From the NCBI GenBank assembly GCA_026874595.1, contig CM049306.1, positions 83,110,142 through 83,174,141 of the forward strand: a stretch of 64,000 bases of DNA, read 5' to 3'. This DNA is from Sipunculus nudus (Eukaryota; Annelida; Sipuncula; Golfingiida; Sipunculidae). Positions 58,793-64,000 of the stretch are shown piece by piece (within the stretch, counting starts at the first letter, position 1; the number at the start of each line of letters is the position of its first letter). The position numbers were made by a program, and so were the translations under genes. The notes under the pieces were generated by a model. It did no database searches, had not been told where the DNA came from, and saw nothing but the letters and a program-made list of their open reading frames with translations.

Positions 58793-61593
58793 TTCAGTTG
58801 CCTTTGCTAACTGTTTCTGCCCCTCCCCTCCCTCATCTAACAATTAAAACATGTGAGGTGTTTATATATATATGCTTCAATTGCCTTTGCCACCTGTTTC
58901 TGCACCCTCCCCTCCCTCAATCCTTGCTATGCTCCTGCTGTAACTATACAATATAATTCAGGGAACATAAGAAGATGACGATGGAAATGGAGGACCTGAA
59001 GAACAAACAACGAGACATACAGAATTTGAAGGTCACAAGGGAAATACAAGCAGTAAGTGTTGCAGATCTAGCAAAATATAACATATTTTGGTGAATAATT
59101 GTAGACTATTATCATTTAAATTTTACCAAACAGCATTCAGCATTTTTGGATTTATGTGTTTTACACTTTAAAAGAAGTTAATTTTTGGTATTAATTAGCA
59201 AATTAAATTTTTGATTATTAAATAAAATTTTAAAGTTAAAAAACAGAATTAATTTCTTCTCAATTCTCTAAAGATTTCAAATCTTTTATTGAAAATACTG
59301 GGTTAAAGAAATTAATGAAACATGTAGAAAATTACAGTGTCAACTTTTGATATCATTTTCAATCATTTCCGTGGATCACCAGTTATTTGATTAGTACTAG
59401 AACTTTTTTTTGAAAATGGAAATATAGCTTCAGATCATCTCTTAAATAAATTGCATTTATATATAGTCAAATAATATATGGTGAGTCAACAAAATGTATA
59501 TTTCTCAGTAATTCTGGCCAAACCTTTTTAGCCAGTTCTTGGAATGGGTTTCCTCTGTTCTTTTTTTCAGTTTTAGGCAGAGTCATACATAATTTCTTAA
59601 TAAAAATAAGCAACTGTCTTATTTTCCCCCTTTTTTTAAATCTTAATTATATGTCTGACAATTATAAATTCACATAAAGCTACATTCATAAGGAAAACTA
59701 GGTAATAGGATGCTACTGTCAAGGTGTGAATTCACAATTGTAAGTGTTATAAATCCAGACACACCCTCTATATCTCCAATTAGTAGCTTTCCTATTTTGT
59801 TATTTGTTTGTTACAACTGTAGTTCCTGAATGAAGAGGACCATGATGCAAAGAAAGCCCAGGAGATACAGATCCTTGAACAAACTATACAGACACAAAAA
59901 CAGGTAAGCACTGAGAGAACACATACTTCAACACCATTGTTTGCCTACAGCTTGCTAAAAACATTGCTGCAAGATGATCACTGGAGTGAGAAAGCATGCA
60001 CATATATCCCCAGTGCTCAACAGTCTCCAATGGTTACCTTTAAATAAACAGAGGATAATCAAGGACTTAGATATAAGGTTATTCACATTTTTTCACTTTT
60101 CTCACTTTTGCACTTTGGATCCTCCAACCAGAAGTCTGTATTCCTCTGCACAGGCCCTGCAGCTTCATATAAATAAAGCAGTAAGGGAGAGCTCTGCTGT
60201 TCCATGGGGATGAAGCAATATCCCTTGTAATCTGTGACAACAGATTTAAACCTTGTAAATTGCAACCCTAAAAAAACATGAAAAAATGCCACTCTTTTCT
60301 TGCAAACAGTAGAAGAGCACTGCAGAAAACCAGATAAAAATGTCATATACCTGCATTTTATCAATAAGAAACATTAATTATTATTATTATTACTATTATT
60401 TTTATTATTATTGTTATTATTATTATTATTATTGTTATTATTTTATTCCCAACACTTGGATCTGCATGTAGATCCAAACAAATCAGTCTACCCAAATATT
60501 TTTAATACCTCCACAAAATGTATTTGAAGTTCATTTAGAACTTCCAGAGTTAATATTTGAACACACAGAGGTGGGTTGTGCCAGAAGTTATTATGGACAG
60601 GAGCAGTGAATGCAATATATATGCAAATTGTTTAATGGTACTGATAAATTTGCTCATGCATGAATTGGCATAATGATGAATTAAACGGCAAATACAAATT
60701 TATTTACATTAAAATATTAATATCATATATATCTATTAGTTTTCAACAGGTGTAGACCAGCTCTCAGCCAAAAATTAAATCTTTGGTTGGTTTTTATGAG
60801 TTTTATTTCCACTTTTTAAATAAATGACAACACAAGGTGGTAAATTACTTGCAGACAGAGGTTAGTAGTGTGTTATTTCTTATTTCTTCAGCATCACGAG
60901 AAGAATGTCAGGGAAAGGCAGCGGACCTTGAAGGAATTAAAGAAAGTAATTCATGATCGATCACAAGAAAACACAAAGCTGGCTCAGGATCTGCAGGACC
61001 TGAATGTGTCAGTGAATGAGAGAAGACACATCCATGAAGTTAACGGTGAGTCTTTTTGGTGAATACAGGATCAAATCCTTTAACACTTTATAATGAAACC
61101 ACCATTTTACTTTGTATATTTGCTCTGTTTCACTAACTGCTCTGTTTCCTTTTTCCCCTCAGCTCAAAGTATAATTATATTGAGTTAAGGATTAAGAGTT
61201 TCAGCAGTCTGAATCATTTAGTGCATCAATTGGAACATGTCAGTCATTATTTAAACCTTTTCTGAGGATATTTACTGAGAGTCACCATAGCTGTTTTTTT
61301 AATTCTCACTGAAACTTGTTTATGAAGAGAAATATTGCTTAATCCCCAGAATGACAGAATACCCTAATTTGATTTGCTTCTTTATATCGGGAAATATTAA
61401 TGGTTAATGATGTTTTCTTGCAGCTGACAAGAGAAGTGATGTTGGCCAGGAAAAGAGGTACCAGGAGATTGTACAGCGGAGAAAATTAGTTGACCTGGCC
61501 AAAGCACAAGCACAAGAGGTGGCAGTGTTACGAGCTGAAGTTGAACGGTTGCGCATGCGAACCTTCCCAGCTTTGGTGCAGGTGGAACACTGA
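21733..61593 (+). CDS. CFAP43: Cilia- and flagella-associated protein 43 (WDR96), 40 exons, full CDS
   Basis: Forty exons assembled from GT-AG junctions give 5223 nt (1740 aa; human CFAP43 is about 1665) with an unbroken frame. An in-frame TGA at 21655 precedes the ATG with no ATG between. Exons 1-15 (residues 1-734) encode WD40 repeats, with blades such as [15 protein letters not shown] and [17 protein letters not shown]. Exon 16 is a linker. Exons 17-40 are charged coiled coil interrupted by an acidic stretch at about 1020-1040. Diagnostic segments include [29 protein letters not shown] and LLKQGQVEV. Family role (Chlamydomonas, Tetrahymena, mammals): with CFAP44 it forms the tether/tether-head of inner dynein arm f/I1 near the doublet surface; loss disrupts sperm flagella and ciliary beating. 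Exons 22-24 are the least certain because they are short and phase-neutral. Confidence 0.94.
21884..22373. mobile_element. ~490 bp element with inverted ends in CFAP43 intron 1
   Basis: Left end GGTAAAAGTGCAGTAAAGGA continuing GACCTCACCTCA; the right end is its inverse with an 8 bp insertion. The inside is notably GC-rich around 22.2-22.3 kb. Target duplication not resolved; superfamily unknown. It sits only ~120 bp after exon 1. Confidence 0.6.
23608..24133 (+). repeat. Two direct copies of a ~165 bp unit, ~355 bp apart
   Basis: Copies at 23608-23776 and 23961-24133 share GGGGACATTGATTTGG, CATTCAAATTTGGG and CCTTGGTTTGGATTGGTTTT. The spacer has further AGCAGGGGACA motifs. CFAP43 intron 1. 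Confidence 0.8.
24708..24955 (+). CDS. CFAP43: CFAP43 exon 2
   Basis: Residues 10-92, first WD40 blade; includes [15 protein letters not shown] and [18 protein letters not shown]. Acceptor TTTGCAG, donor GTAAG. Confidence 0.95.
25317..25410 (+). CDS. CFAP43: CFAP43 exon 3
   Basis: Residues 93-124, ending [16 protein letters not shown] (the Trp codon is split across the next intron), a WD repeat end. Confidence 0.94.
25645..25815 (+). CDS. CFAP43: CFAP43 exon 4
   Basis: Residues 124-181; [20 protein letters not shown] and DIVIWQIEQ form a WD40 blade. Acceptor ACTGTAG, donor GTAAGA. Confidence 0.95.
26446..26689 (+). CDS. CFAP43: CFAP43 exon 5
   Basis: Residues 181-262; ends with [20 protein letters not shown], a WD strand conserved in CFAP43. 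Acceptor TTTCCAG, donor GTAACT; leaves in phase 0. Confidence 0.95.
27647..27982. mobile_element. PIF/Harbinger-type MITE (336 bp)
   Basis: Inverted ends start GGCCAAAA and share GTATGGTTCTCAGGCAC; each outer edge is TTA, the 3 bp target typical of Harbinger. No transposase frame. CFAP43 intron 5. Confidence 0.75.
28046..28169 (+). CDS. CFAP43: CFAP43 exon 6
   Basis: Residues 263-303, beginning [20 protein letters not shown]. Acceptor ATTCAG, donor GTAAGT; leaves in phase 1. Confidence 0.9.
28561..28787 (+). CDS. CFAP43: CFAP43 exon 7
   Basis: Residues 304-379; [18 protein letters not shown] is a clear WD blade. Acceptor TTTCAG, donor GTATTG. Confidence 0.94.
28919..29455 (+). repeat. Interspersed repeat family A, copy 2
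   Basis: Starts at the perfect palindrome CCCGTCATATGACGGG (28921-28936) followed by AGTATTATGGTATA, then three degenerate blocks with CATATTTAATGAGGTCAGAG. Ends near CTTTTGCAGTGCTCTTGTCA. CFAP43 intron 7. Confidence 0.8.
29460..30630. other. CFAP43 intron 7 remainder, nothing recognised
   Basis: AT-rich intronic sequence; no second element or coding frame noticed. Confidence 0.5.
30631..30747 (+). CDS. CFAP43: CFAP43 exon 8
   Basis: Residues 380-418; [19 protein letters not shown] followed by [12 protein letters not shown]. Phase 0 at both ends. Confidence 0.92.
31596..31676 (+). CDS. CFAP43: CFAP43 exon 9
   Basis: An 81 bp exon (residues 419-445), [20 protein letters not shown], a WD repeat ending in AWRV. 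Phase 0 at both ends. Confidence 0.92.
32301..32449 (+). CDS. CFAP43: CFAP43 exon 10
   Basis: Residues 446-495; [20 protein letters not shown] then HALFVDLNK, a WD blade. Leaves in phase 2. Confidence 0.93.
32929..33032 (+). CDS. CFAP43: CFAP43 exon 11
   Basis: Residues 495-530; [20 protein letters not shown], a textbook WD40 strand pair. Acceptor TTGACAG, donor GTGAGA. Confidence 0.94.
33784..33933 (+). CDS. CFAP43: CFAP43 exon 12
   Basis: Residues 530-580; [20 protein letters not shown] and following. Acceptor ACCTGTAG, donor GTAAGT. Confidence 0.92.
33991..34460 (+). repeat. Interspersed repeat family A, copy 3
   Basis: Palindrome CCCATCATATGACGGG (33998-34013; one mismatch) then AGTATTATAGTATTACC and the same block order as the copy at 28.9 kb. 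CFAP43 intron 12. Confidence 0.8.
34695..34879 (+). CDS. CFAP43: CFAP43 exon 13
   Basis: Residues 580-641; includes [19 protein letters not shown]. Acceptor TTTTGTAG, donor GTAAGT; leaves in phase 0. Confidence 0.93.
35387..35536 (+). CDS. CFAP43: CFAP43 exon 14
   Basis: Residues 642-691; [20 protein letters not shown] is a WD blade. Donor GTCAGT. Confidence 0.93.
35650..35905 (+). mobile_element. tRNA-derived SINE (family 1)
   Basis: Contains TGTTGTAGAGTGTCTG (A-box-like) and GGTCAGAGGTTTGATCCC (B box, consensus GGTTCGANTCC) about 35 bp apart, followed by a unique tail. CFAP43 intron 14, sense orientation. Confidence 0.6.
36106..36233 (+). CDS. CFAP43: CFAP43 exon 15 (last WD40 exon)
   Basis: Residues 692-734; [20 protein letters not shown] then TLACFKW. 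Leaves in phase 2. Confidence 0.94.
36904..37078 (+). CDS. CFAP43: CFAP43 exon 16 (linker)
   Basis: Residues 734-792; Gln-rich, then a proline stretch ([18 protein letters not shown]) between the propellers and the coiled coil. Confidence 0.9.
38199..38303 (+). CDS. CFAP43: CFAP43 exon 17
   Basis: Residues 793-827; starts [20 protein letters not shown] and ends [10 protein letters not shown], where the coiled coil begins. Confidence 0.92.
38791..38868 (+). CDS. CFAP43: CFAP43 exon 18
   Basis: Residues 828-853, [20 protein letters not shown] and following; strongly helical and charged. Phase 0 at both ends. Confidence 0.92.
38994..39276 (+). mobile_element. Widespread small element, ACCTCC...GGAGGT ends
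   Basis: Begins ATTACCTCCACAAAGCAATG with GTTTGTTTGTCTGTTAGCAG, and ends CTGGGCGGAGGTCTGCACTG. I recognise this type as present in many animal genomes, but cannot name the family. CFAP43 intron 18. Confidence 0.6.
39423..39548 (+). CDS. CFAP43: CFAP43 exon 19
   Basis: Residues 854-895; [18 protein letters not shown]. Acceptor GTCACAG, donor GTAGGA. Confidence 0.93.
39664..39816. repeat. Near-perfect foldback: 72 bp arms, 9 bp loop
   Basis: Arms 39664-39735 and 39745-39816 are inverse complements with three mismatches; the outer bases are TATAACACT/AGTGTTATA. A smaller hairpin follows (39821-39847, CTCTGGCCTA / TAGGCCATAGAG). CFAP43 intron 19. A foldback transposon remnant or a long RNA hairpin are both possible. 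Confidence 0.9.
40117..40338 (+). CDS. CFAP43: CFAP43 exon 20
   Basis: Residues 896-969; [20 protein letters not shown] and [15 protein letters not shown], a conserved CFAP43 block. Confidence 0.95.
40529..40840 (+). mobile_element. tRNA-derived SINE (family 2) with intact tRNA head
   Basis: Head 40529-40600: 7 bp acceptor stem (GCTTCTG/CCGAAGC, one G-U pair), D arm GCTC/GAGC with A box TGGCTCAGGGGTAGAGC, and a T arm containing GAGTTCAAATCTC. The anticodon stem does not pair, so it is not a working tRNA. A poly-C22 tract (40620-40641) and unique tail follow. CFAP43 intron 20. Confidence 0.75.
41016..41063 (+). CDS. CFAP43: CFAP43 exon 21 (48 bp)
   Basis: Residues 970-985, [16 protein letters not shown]. 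Acceptor TTTACAG, donor GTAAGT; phase 0 at both ends. Confidence 0.8.
41173..43421 (-). mobile_element. Second six-unit element, opposite orientation
   Basis: Minus-strand 5' end AACAAGTGACCCATGGGTCA at 43421, then GCTCAGCTGA; 3' end TCAGCTGAGCTAATAAAAAA at 41172. Six units at about 41508, 41848, 42187, 42533, 42874 and 43210 (336-346 bp period), most with GGTGGCGCCACC. Units are similar enough that slippage or gene conversion is likely. CFAP43 intron 21. Confidence 0.8.
43430..45205. other. CFAP43 intron 21/22 sequence without recognised element
   Basis: Apart from tentative exon 22, this is AT-rich DNA with no TIR, repeat or coding frame that I recognise. Confidence 0.45.
43924..43959 (+). 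CDS. CFAP43: CFAP43 exon 22 (36 bp, tentative)
   Basis: [12 protein letters not shown] (residues 986-997) between acceptor CTCCTGCAG and donor GTAAAG. Phase-neutral, so frame cannot confirm it; a basic low-complexity linker. Confidence 0.6.
45211..46396 (+). mobile_element. Decayed pogo/Tigger-like DNA transposon (1186 bp)
   Basis: TIRs CAGTGCGTACCCCACAATTG and, inverted, CAGTGGAACCCCACAATTAC, each extended by GCGACCACC-like sequence and flanked by the TA target. It retains part of an N-terminal CENP-B-type helix-turn-helix (45894-46056). Far shorter than a full ~2.5 kb element, so internally deleted. CFAP43 intron 22. Confidence 0.8.
45894..46056 (+). pseudogene. Frameshifted pogo transposase N-terminal HTH
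   Basis: One frame gives [16 protein letters not shown]; a second gives [16 protein letters not shown]; the first frame then resumes with ILKRKAKYM. In order these match the CENP-B/Tigger HTH (helix, V-G-K-T-Q-V turn, helix), so at least two frameshifts have occurred. No DDE catalytic domain remains. Confidence 0.7.
47002..47046 (+). CDS. CFAP43: CFAP43 exon 23 (45 bp, tentative)
   Basis: [15 protein letters not shown] (residues 998-1012) between acceptor CACTATAG and donor GTGAGT. Phase-neutral, helix-like composition. Confidence 0.6.
47609..47629 (+). CDS. CFAP43: CFAP43 exon 24 (21 bp microexon, tentative)
   Basis: PLDADDM (residues 1013-1019). Strong pyrimidine tract and acceptor TTCCTCAG; donor GTATTT is weak. 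Its acidic content runs smoothly into exon 25, which is why I kept it. Confidence 0.5.
47630..48431. other. CFAP43 intron 24, nothing recognised
   Basis: AT-rich intronic sequence; no repeat or coding frame seen. Confidence 0.5.
48432..48513 (+). CDS. CFAP43: CFAP43 exon 25 (acidic stretch)
   Basis: Residues 1020-1047, [20 protein letters not shown] then PSTTGSL; a highly acidic disordered break in the coiled coil. Leaves in phase 1. Confidence 0.85.
49074..49165 (+). CDS. CFAP43: CFAP43 exon 26
   Basis: Residues 1047-1077; [20 protein letters not shown] is one of the most diagnostic CFAP43 segments. Phase returns to 0. Confidence 0.95.
49750..49956 (+). CDS. CFAP43: CFAP43 exon 27
   Basis: Residues 1078-1146; [20 protein letters not shown], then [14 protein letters not shown]. 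The donor is the less usual GTTAGG. Confidence 0.94.
50528..50698 (+). CDS. CFAP43: CFAP43 exon 28
   Basis: Residues 1147-1203; long E/K/Q helix then [20 protein letters not shown], conserved in the family. Confidence 0.95.
51337..51465 (+). CDS. CFAP43: CFAP43 exon 29
   Basis: Residues 1204-1246; [20 protein letters not shown] and [17 protein letters not shown]. Confidence 0.95.
51500..51690 (+). mobile_element. SINE-like fragment (family 3)
   Basis: Shares CTGGCAAAGGTCTTTGCTAT and the following ACCCATTAATGGGTATGTAG-type hairpin block with the longer copy at 55.09 kb; diverged and truncated. CFAP43 intron 29. Confidence 0.55.
51983..52102 (+). CDS. CFAP43: CFAP43 exon 30
   Basis: Residues 1247-1286; [16 protein letters not shown], then a conserved helix ending [11 protein letters not shown]. 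Confidence 0.95.
52590..52697 (+). CDS. CFAP43: CFAP43 exon 31
   Basis: Residues 1287-1322; [20 protein letters not shown], coiled coil. Confidence 0.95.
52698..54073. other. CFAP43 intron 31, nothing firm
   Basis: AT-rich. Around 53.68-53.86 kb there is a GC-richer stretch with repeated CCCAGT/ACTGGG words that may be an unrecognised old repeat. Confidence 0.4.
54074..54249 (+). CDS. CFAP43: CFAP43 exon 32
   Basis: Residues 1323-1381; [16 protein letters not shown] and [13 protein letters not shown], conserved. Leaves in phase 2. Confidence 0.95.
54673..54910 (+). CDS. CFAP43: CFAP43 exon 33
   Basis: Residues 1381-1460; [17 protein letters not shown], then [20 protein letters not shown]. 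The AG at 54671-54672, not the one two bases on, keeps the frame. Confidence 0.94.
54990..55325 (+). mobile_element. SINE-like element (family 3), long copy
   Basis: Begins with a weak tRNA-like head (GGGCACTAGTCTTGTGACCC, B-box-like GTGGGTTTGCATTA), then CTGGCCAAAGTCTTTACCAC and a hairpin-rich body (CACTCAGGAGTGAATGGGCAC). Shares the body with 51.5 kb. CFAP43 intron 33. Confidence 0.55.
55750..55862 (+). CDS. CFAP43: CFAP43 exon 34
   Basis: Residues 1461-1498; [20 protein letters not shown], coiled coil. Leaves in phase 2. Confidence 0.93.
55863..57328. other. CFAP43 intron 34, nothing recognised
   Basis: No coding frame or repeat copy recognised; an 82-codon minus frame at 56.5-56.8 kb has no domain and is treated as chance. 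Confidence 0.45.
57329..57488 (+). CDS. CFAP43: CFAP43 exon 35
   Basis: Residues 1498-1551; [20 protein letters not shown] then [10 protein letters not shown], a conserved family block. Confidence 0.95.
57822..57895 (+). CDS. CFAP43: CFAP43 exon 36
   Basis: Residues 1552-1576; [20 protein letters not shown], conserved. Leaves in phase 2. Confidence 0.94.
58729..58922 (+). repeat. Tandem duplication of ~80-110 bp with (TA)n
   Basis: Copies 58729-58838 and 58841-58922 both run CAATTAAA-CATG, a TA run, ATGCTTCArTTGCCTTTGC and CCTCCCCTCCCTCA. The TA run is about 21 dinucleotides in the first copy (58748-58790) and much shorter in the second. It lies about 40-230 bp before exon 37. Confidence 0.85.
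58962..59052 (+). CDS. CFAP43: CFAP43 exon 37
   Basis: Residues 1576-1606; [20 protein letters not shown] then [10 protein letters not shown], conserved. Confidence 0.94.
59823..59903 (+). CDS. CFAP43: CFAP43 exon 38
   Basis: Residues 1607-1633; [20 protein letters not shown]. Acceptor AACTGTAG, donor GTAAGC. Confidence 0.93.
59950..60210 (+). pseudogene. Non-LTR retrotransposon (LINE) ORF2 3' fragment
   Basis: Translated, it reads [20 protein letters not shown] then PLNKQRI, and downstream [15 protein letters not shown] and VPWG. This is the region after the reverse transcriptase core in LINE ORF2 (the HITPVL-LHWLPV and P-SR-LRSS blocks). A frameshift separates KNIAAR from ITGVRK and a stretch is deleted. 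CFAP43 intron 38, sense strand. Confidence 0.7.
60378..60442 (+). repeat. (ATT)n microsatellite
   Basis: Interrupted run of ATT/GTT trinucleotides in CFAP43 intron 38, after the LINE fragment. Confidence 0.9.
60892..61045 (+). CDS. CFAP43: CFAP43 exon 39
   Basis: Residues 1634-1685; [20 protein letters not shown], coiled coil. Leaves in phase 1. Confidence 0.94.
61424..61593 (+). CDS. CFAP43: CFAP43 exon 40 (C-terminus and stop)
   Basis: Residues 1685-1740; ends [13 protein letters not shown] then TGA at 61591. The ending fits the family's closing helix. Confidence 0.94.
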
Positions 61594-62190
61594 AGCAAAA
61601 TTATTAACAATATAAATCATACAATTTGTGATGGACTGACTTGTATCTGACACACATGGGTGAAGGAAATACTGTATATGATCTTTGAAGCATTTGTTGA
61701 AAGGCAGAGATCTAGAGAAGCATACACTGATTATGCTGACTACATGGCATATAAGCCATTTATATACCATCCAATACATATCATAACGATAAAAGGTATC
61801 ATAATAGTGTTTATATTTATGAACATCAGTATGTTTTTCAACTGCTTTTTGTTGAAATGTTTATTGATCTATTGTTTTGGATAACTCAAAAATTGTCAAG
61901 CATATCACACAGTATTATATGGGACTTTAGTTGACCAACTGTGATAATTTTGTGCAGATTGTGTTCTCAGATATATATCTGTATGAAGAATTGCCTTTTT
62001 TTTTTGTTTAGTTTAAACCTGGTATGGTTGTTAACAAGGTGCAGCAGTAGTAAACAATAATATTTAAATATTTAAGAAACTGATCATTATATACTCCACT
62101 GCTTCTACAAAGTTTCAAATTTTAATATTGTATATTTGTTGCACCTCTATGTCTGTTGTTTTCTATTCACAATAAATGCAGATTTTAAAC
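61594..62190 (+). other. CFAP43 3' UTR
   Basis: AT-rich sequence between the stop and the first AATAAA (62171). The end is placed about 15-20 bases after the signal by the usual spacing, not by transcript evidence. Confidence 0.6.
62171..62176 (+). terminator. Polyadenylation signal AATAAA for CFAP43
   Basis: The first canonical hexamer after the stop codon, 578 bp downstream of it. Confidence 0.6.
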
Positions 62191-62837
62191 AAAGATATGG
62201 CTGCTCATAATGCATTTTCAAAACAACATTTTACCCATGGTCACTGGTCTTGATATATCTTGTTACATTGTTATATCCTCTGTTAATAGGAGCATAAAAG
62301 TAATTGCCATTTCCCACGAAAAAAATGACTTGGTACTGGAAGGAAACAATGACAATGGCACCAAATATGAAAATAAGAAATCGTTGTTTCTTTTTTAAAT
62401 GAACAAATATTGTGTACAAGGCAATTGCGTAATGGGGATCAATTGACATTGTAAGAGAGTAATATTAGGCGGTAGGAGAATTTCTTTATGGTCAAAGTTC
62501 TGAAAATATATCATAAAAGAGTTTTGGTATCATAAACACAAAAGCAGCTACATGAAAAATAATAACAAACAGTCAGCTGAAAGGAATTTGACATTCATTT
62601 GACAGAGATACATTTTAACATTACTGAATCCAATTTTACTCCTTATATGTTTTTGTTATTTAAAAATAAAACCAACTTGTTGATTGAAATTTGTTTAGCT
62701 TTAACTCCAGGTGACTTGCTTCTTTTACTTCTGATGATAACCTTGATGATTCTTGTCATATGAATGAATACCAATCTGTGGCTTATCAAAGAGTATCCAT
62801 CTGTGGCAAGCAATCTTATGACTGAGAACTAGCTACT

Positions 62838-63291
62838 GATATTTGGTATGATTTTTATATGAATGAGAATTCTAATTATATGTGGCATGATTGTAATATG
62901 AATGAGAATTCTATGTAGCATGTTTGTTATATGAATGAGAATTCTAATATTCTACATGCATTATATGAATGAGAATTCAAATGATATTTGGCATGAATTA
63001 TTATATGAATGAGAATTCTATGTGGTATGATTGTTTTATGAATGAGAATTCTAATGATATGTAACATGCATGATTATATAAATGAAAATTCTAATTATAT
63101 GTGTCATGCATTATTATATGAATGAGAATTATATGTGGCATGATTGTTATATGAATGACAATTCTAATGACGTGACATGATTGATTATATGAATGAGAAT
63201 TCTAATGATATGTGGCATGCATTATTATATGAATGAGAATTCTAATGATATGTGGCATGCATCATTACATGAATGAGAATTCATCTGTGGC
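62838..63291 (+). repeat. Minisatellite, ~12 units of 33-41 bp
   Basis: Unit core TATATGAATGAGAATTCTAA followed by TGATATGTGGCATGCATTAT. The ATGAATGAGAATTC word recurs about every 38 bp with only occasional changes; each unit has an EcoRI site. Lies about 1.2 kb beyond the CFAP43 stop, outside the predicted 3' UTR. Confidence 0.9.
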
Positions 63292-63299
63292 ATGTATTT

Positions 63300-64000
63300 C
63301 AACTACCTCTCATACTTTTTTATTAACATAATAAACATCACTGCCTGTGCTGTAACTTCAACTTTTCCAGTGATTAGGAGCTGTGTAATTGTTTCTGTTG
63401 CTTAGCAAAAACCCTCTTAGCTCCTAATTATTGCCTGTTTAGTGATAAGAAAAGTTTTTATGCATAATATATAGCAAGATTAGATCTCTGTTCTCTCTGT
63501 GACATTTATTTGTCAAAACACTGAATGCTACGAATGTTGTATACTGTACAGAAGACCTTGACAATGAGGTGAAGTAACTTTGCAAGGTGTCAGTTTTAGC
63601 AGTGTTGTCATCTCTGAGTTAAACCTGATATTAAAAGCTTTGGTGACTTGTCATCTCTGTTGACCCTTTTTTTTATAACAAACGGATGTACAATAATAAT
63701 CATTGGTCAGTCTTCTGTGAAAAGGTCCTCGCCTTCACAATTGTAGACATCTGCCAAGATACCGTACACTCCTGTTGCTTCACTTGGAGGCCATCATGGA
63801 GCGGTCTGCATCATCCTTTCACTTTATCTCCAATAAAGAATTTTTCACTTCCGTATGATGTGCTGAATGAGATTCTGATTTTGATGGTACATGTCCTTCT
63901 TGGAACATATTTTGTCTGCCAGATGTTTTTGTTGTCTTTTATGAAGTAGACTGCAAATCGTGGGGTCATTCTCTTTGACCAAGTCTCTGTGACTACATTG
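63300..64000. other. Right end of window, nothing recognised
   Basis: No recognisable gene; an 87-codon plus frame at 63.69-63.95 kb has no domain or splice support. An AATAAA lies near 63835 and could end an unseen transcript. Confidence 0.4.

Noticed and set aside
62838-63291. CRISPR-like spacing of ~38 bp repeats.
   Set aside because: Units are contiguous without unique spacers, and the genome is animal; it is a minisatellite.

Overview
The window is animal (metazoan) nuclear DNA. It is AT-rich and intron-dense, with GT-AG introns, no bacterial-style operons and many old transposon copies. It holds two conserved protein-coding genes, arranged head to head. On the minus strand, about 20.94 to 8.45 kb, is an 8-exon gene for a STARD7-type START-domain lipid-transfer protein with a mitochondrial presequence (354 aa). 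On the plus strand, 21.73 to 61.59 kb, is a 40-exon gene for the ciliary axonemal protein CFAP43/WDR96 (1740 aa: N-terminal WD40 repeats, C-terminal coiled coil). Both models were built by reading splice sites one at a time. Both keep a continuous frame from ATG to stop, and their lengths are close to the vertebrate proteins. The two start codons are 795 bp apart, so the genes probably share a divergent promoter. An X-box-like (RFX) site and a YY1-like site lie just upstream of the CFAP43 start.

The species cannot be fixed from the sequence. CFAP43 implies an animal with motile cilia or flagella. Several interspersed repeats resemble ones I associate with marine invertebrates, especially molluscs, for example termini like AACAAGGGACCCATGGGTCA ending in CAGCTGAGCTAAAAA. 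A lophotrochozoan, perhaps mollusc, origin is my inference with moderate to low confidence.

Layout. 1-8.45 kb: downstream of STARD7, no gene seen; it holds a minus-strand interspersed repeat (about 425-968), a repeat fragment (2.44-2.74 kb) and a 2.2 kb element of six ~336 bp units (5.65-7.88 kb). 8.45-20.94 kb: STARD7, whose introns hold a diverged ~140 bp tandem array, a 2.2 kb hAT-like element with an 8 bp target duplication, a 1.7 kb element with the same ends as the six-unit element but a different body, a MITE, and a 522 bp hAT element made mostly of GGTACAGGTAC-type repeats. 20.94-21.73 kb: shared promoter. 21.73-61.59 kb: CFAP43, whose introns hold a TIR element, a Harbinger-type MITE, two copies of the repeat with the CCCGTCATATGACGGG palindrome, tRNA-derived SINEs, a near-perfect 72 bp foldback hairpin, a second six-unit element in opposite orientation, a decayed pogo/Tigger transposon with a frameshifted CENP-B-like helix-turn-helix, and a LINE fragment. 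61.59-64 kb: CFAP43 3' UTR with a polyadenylation signal, a ~12-unit minisatellite, then sequence with nothing recognisable.

The two genes have no known common pathway: one supplies mitochondria with lipid, the other builds the axoneme. I found no clearly new biochemical system. The most unusual material is the modular repeat family, which keeps its ends while exchanging its body, the paired six-unit arrays, the foldback, and the run of tiny in-frame exons in CFAP43.
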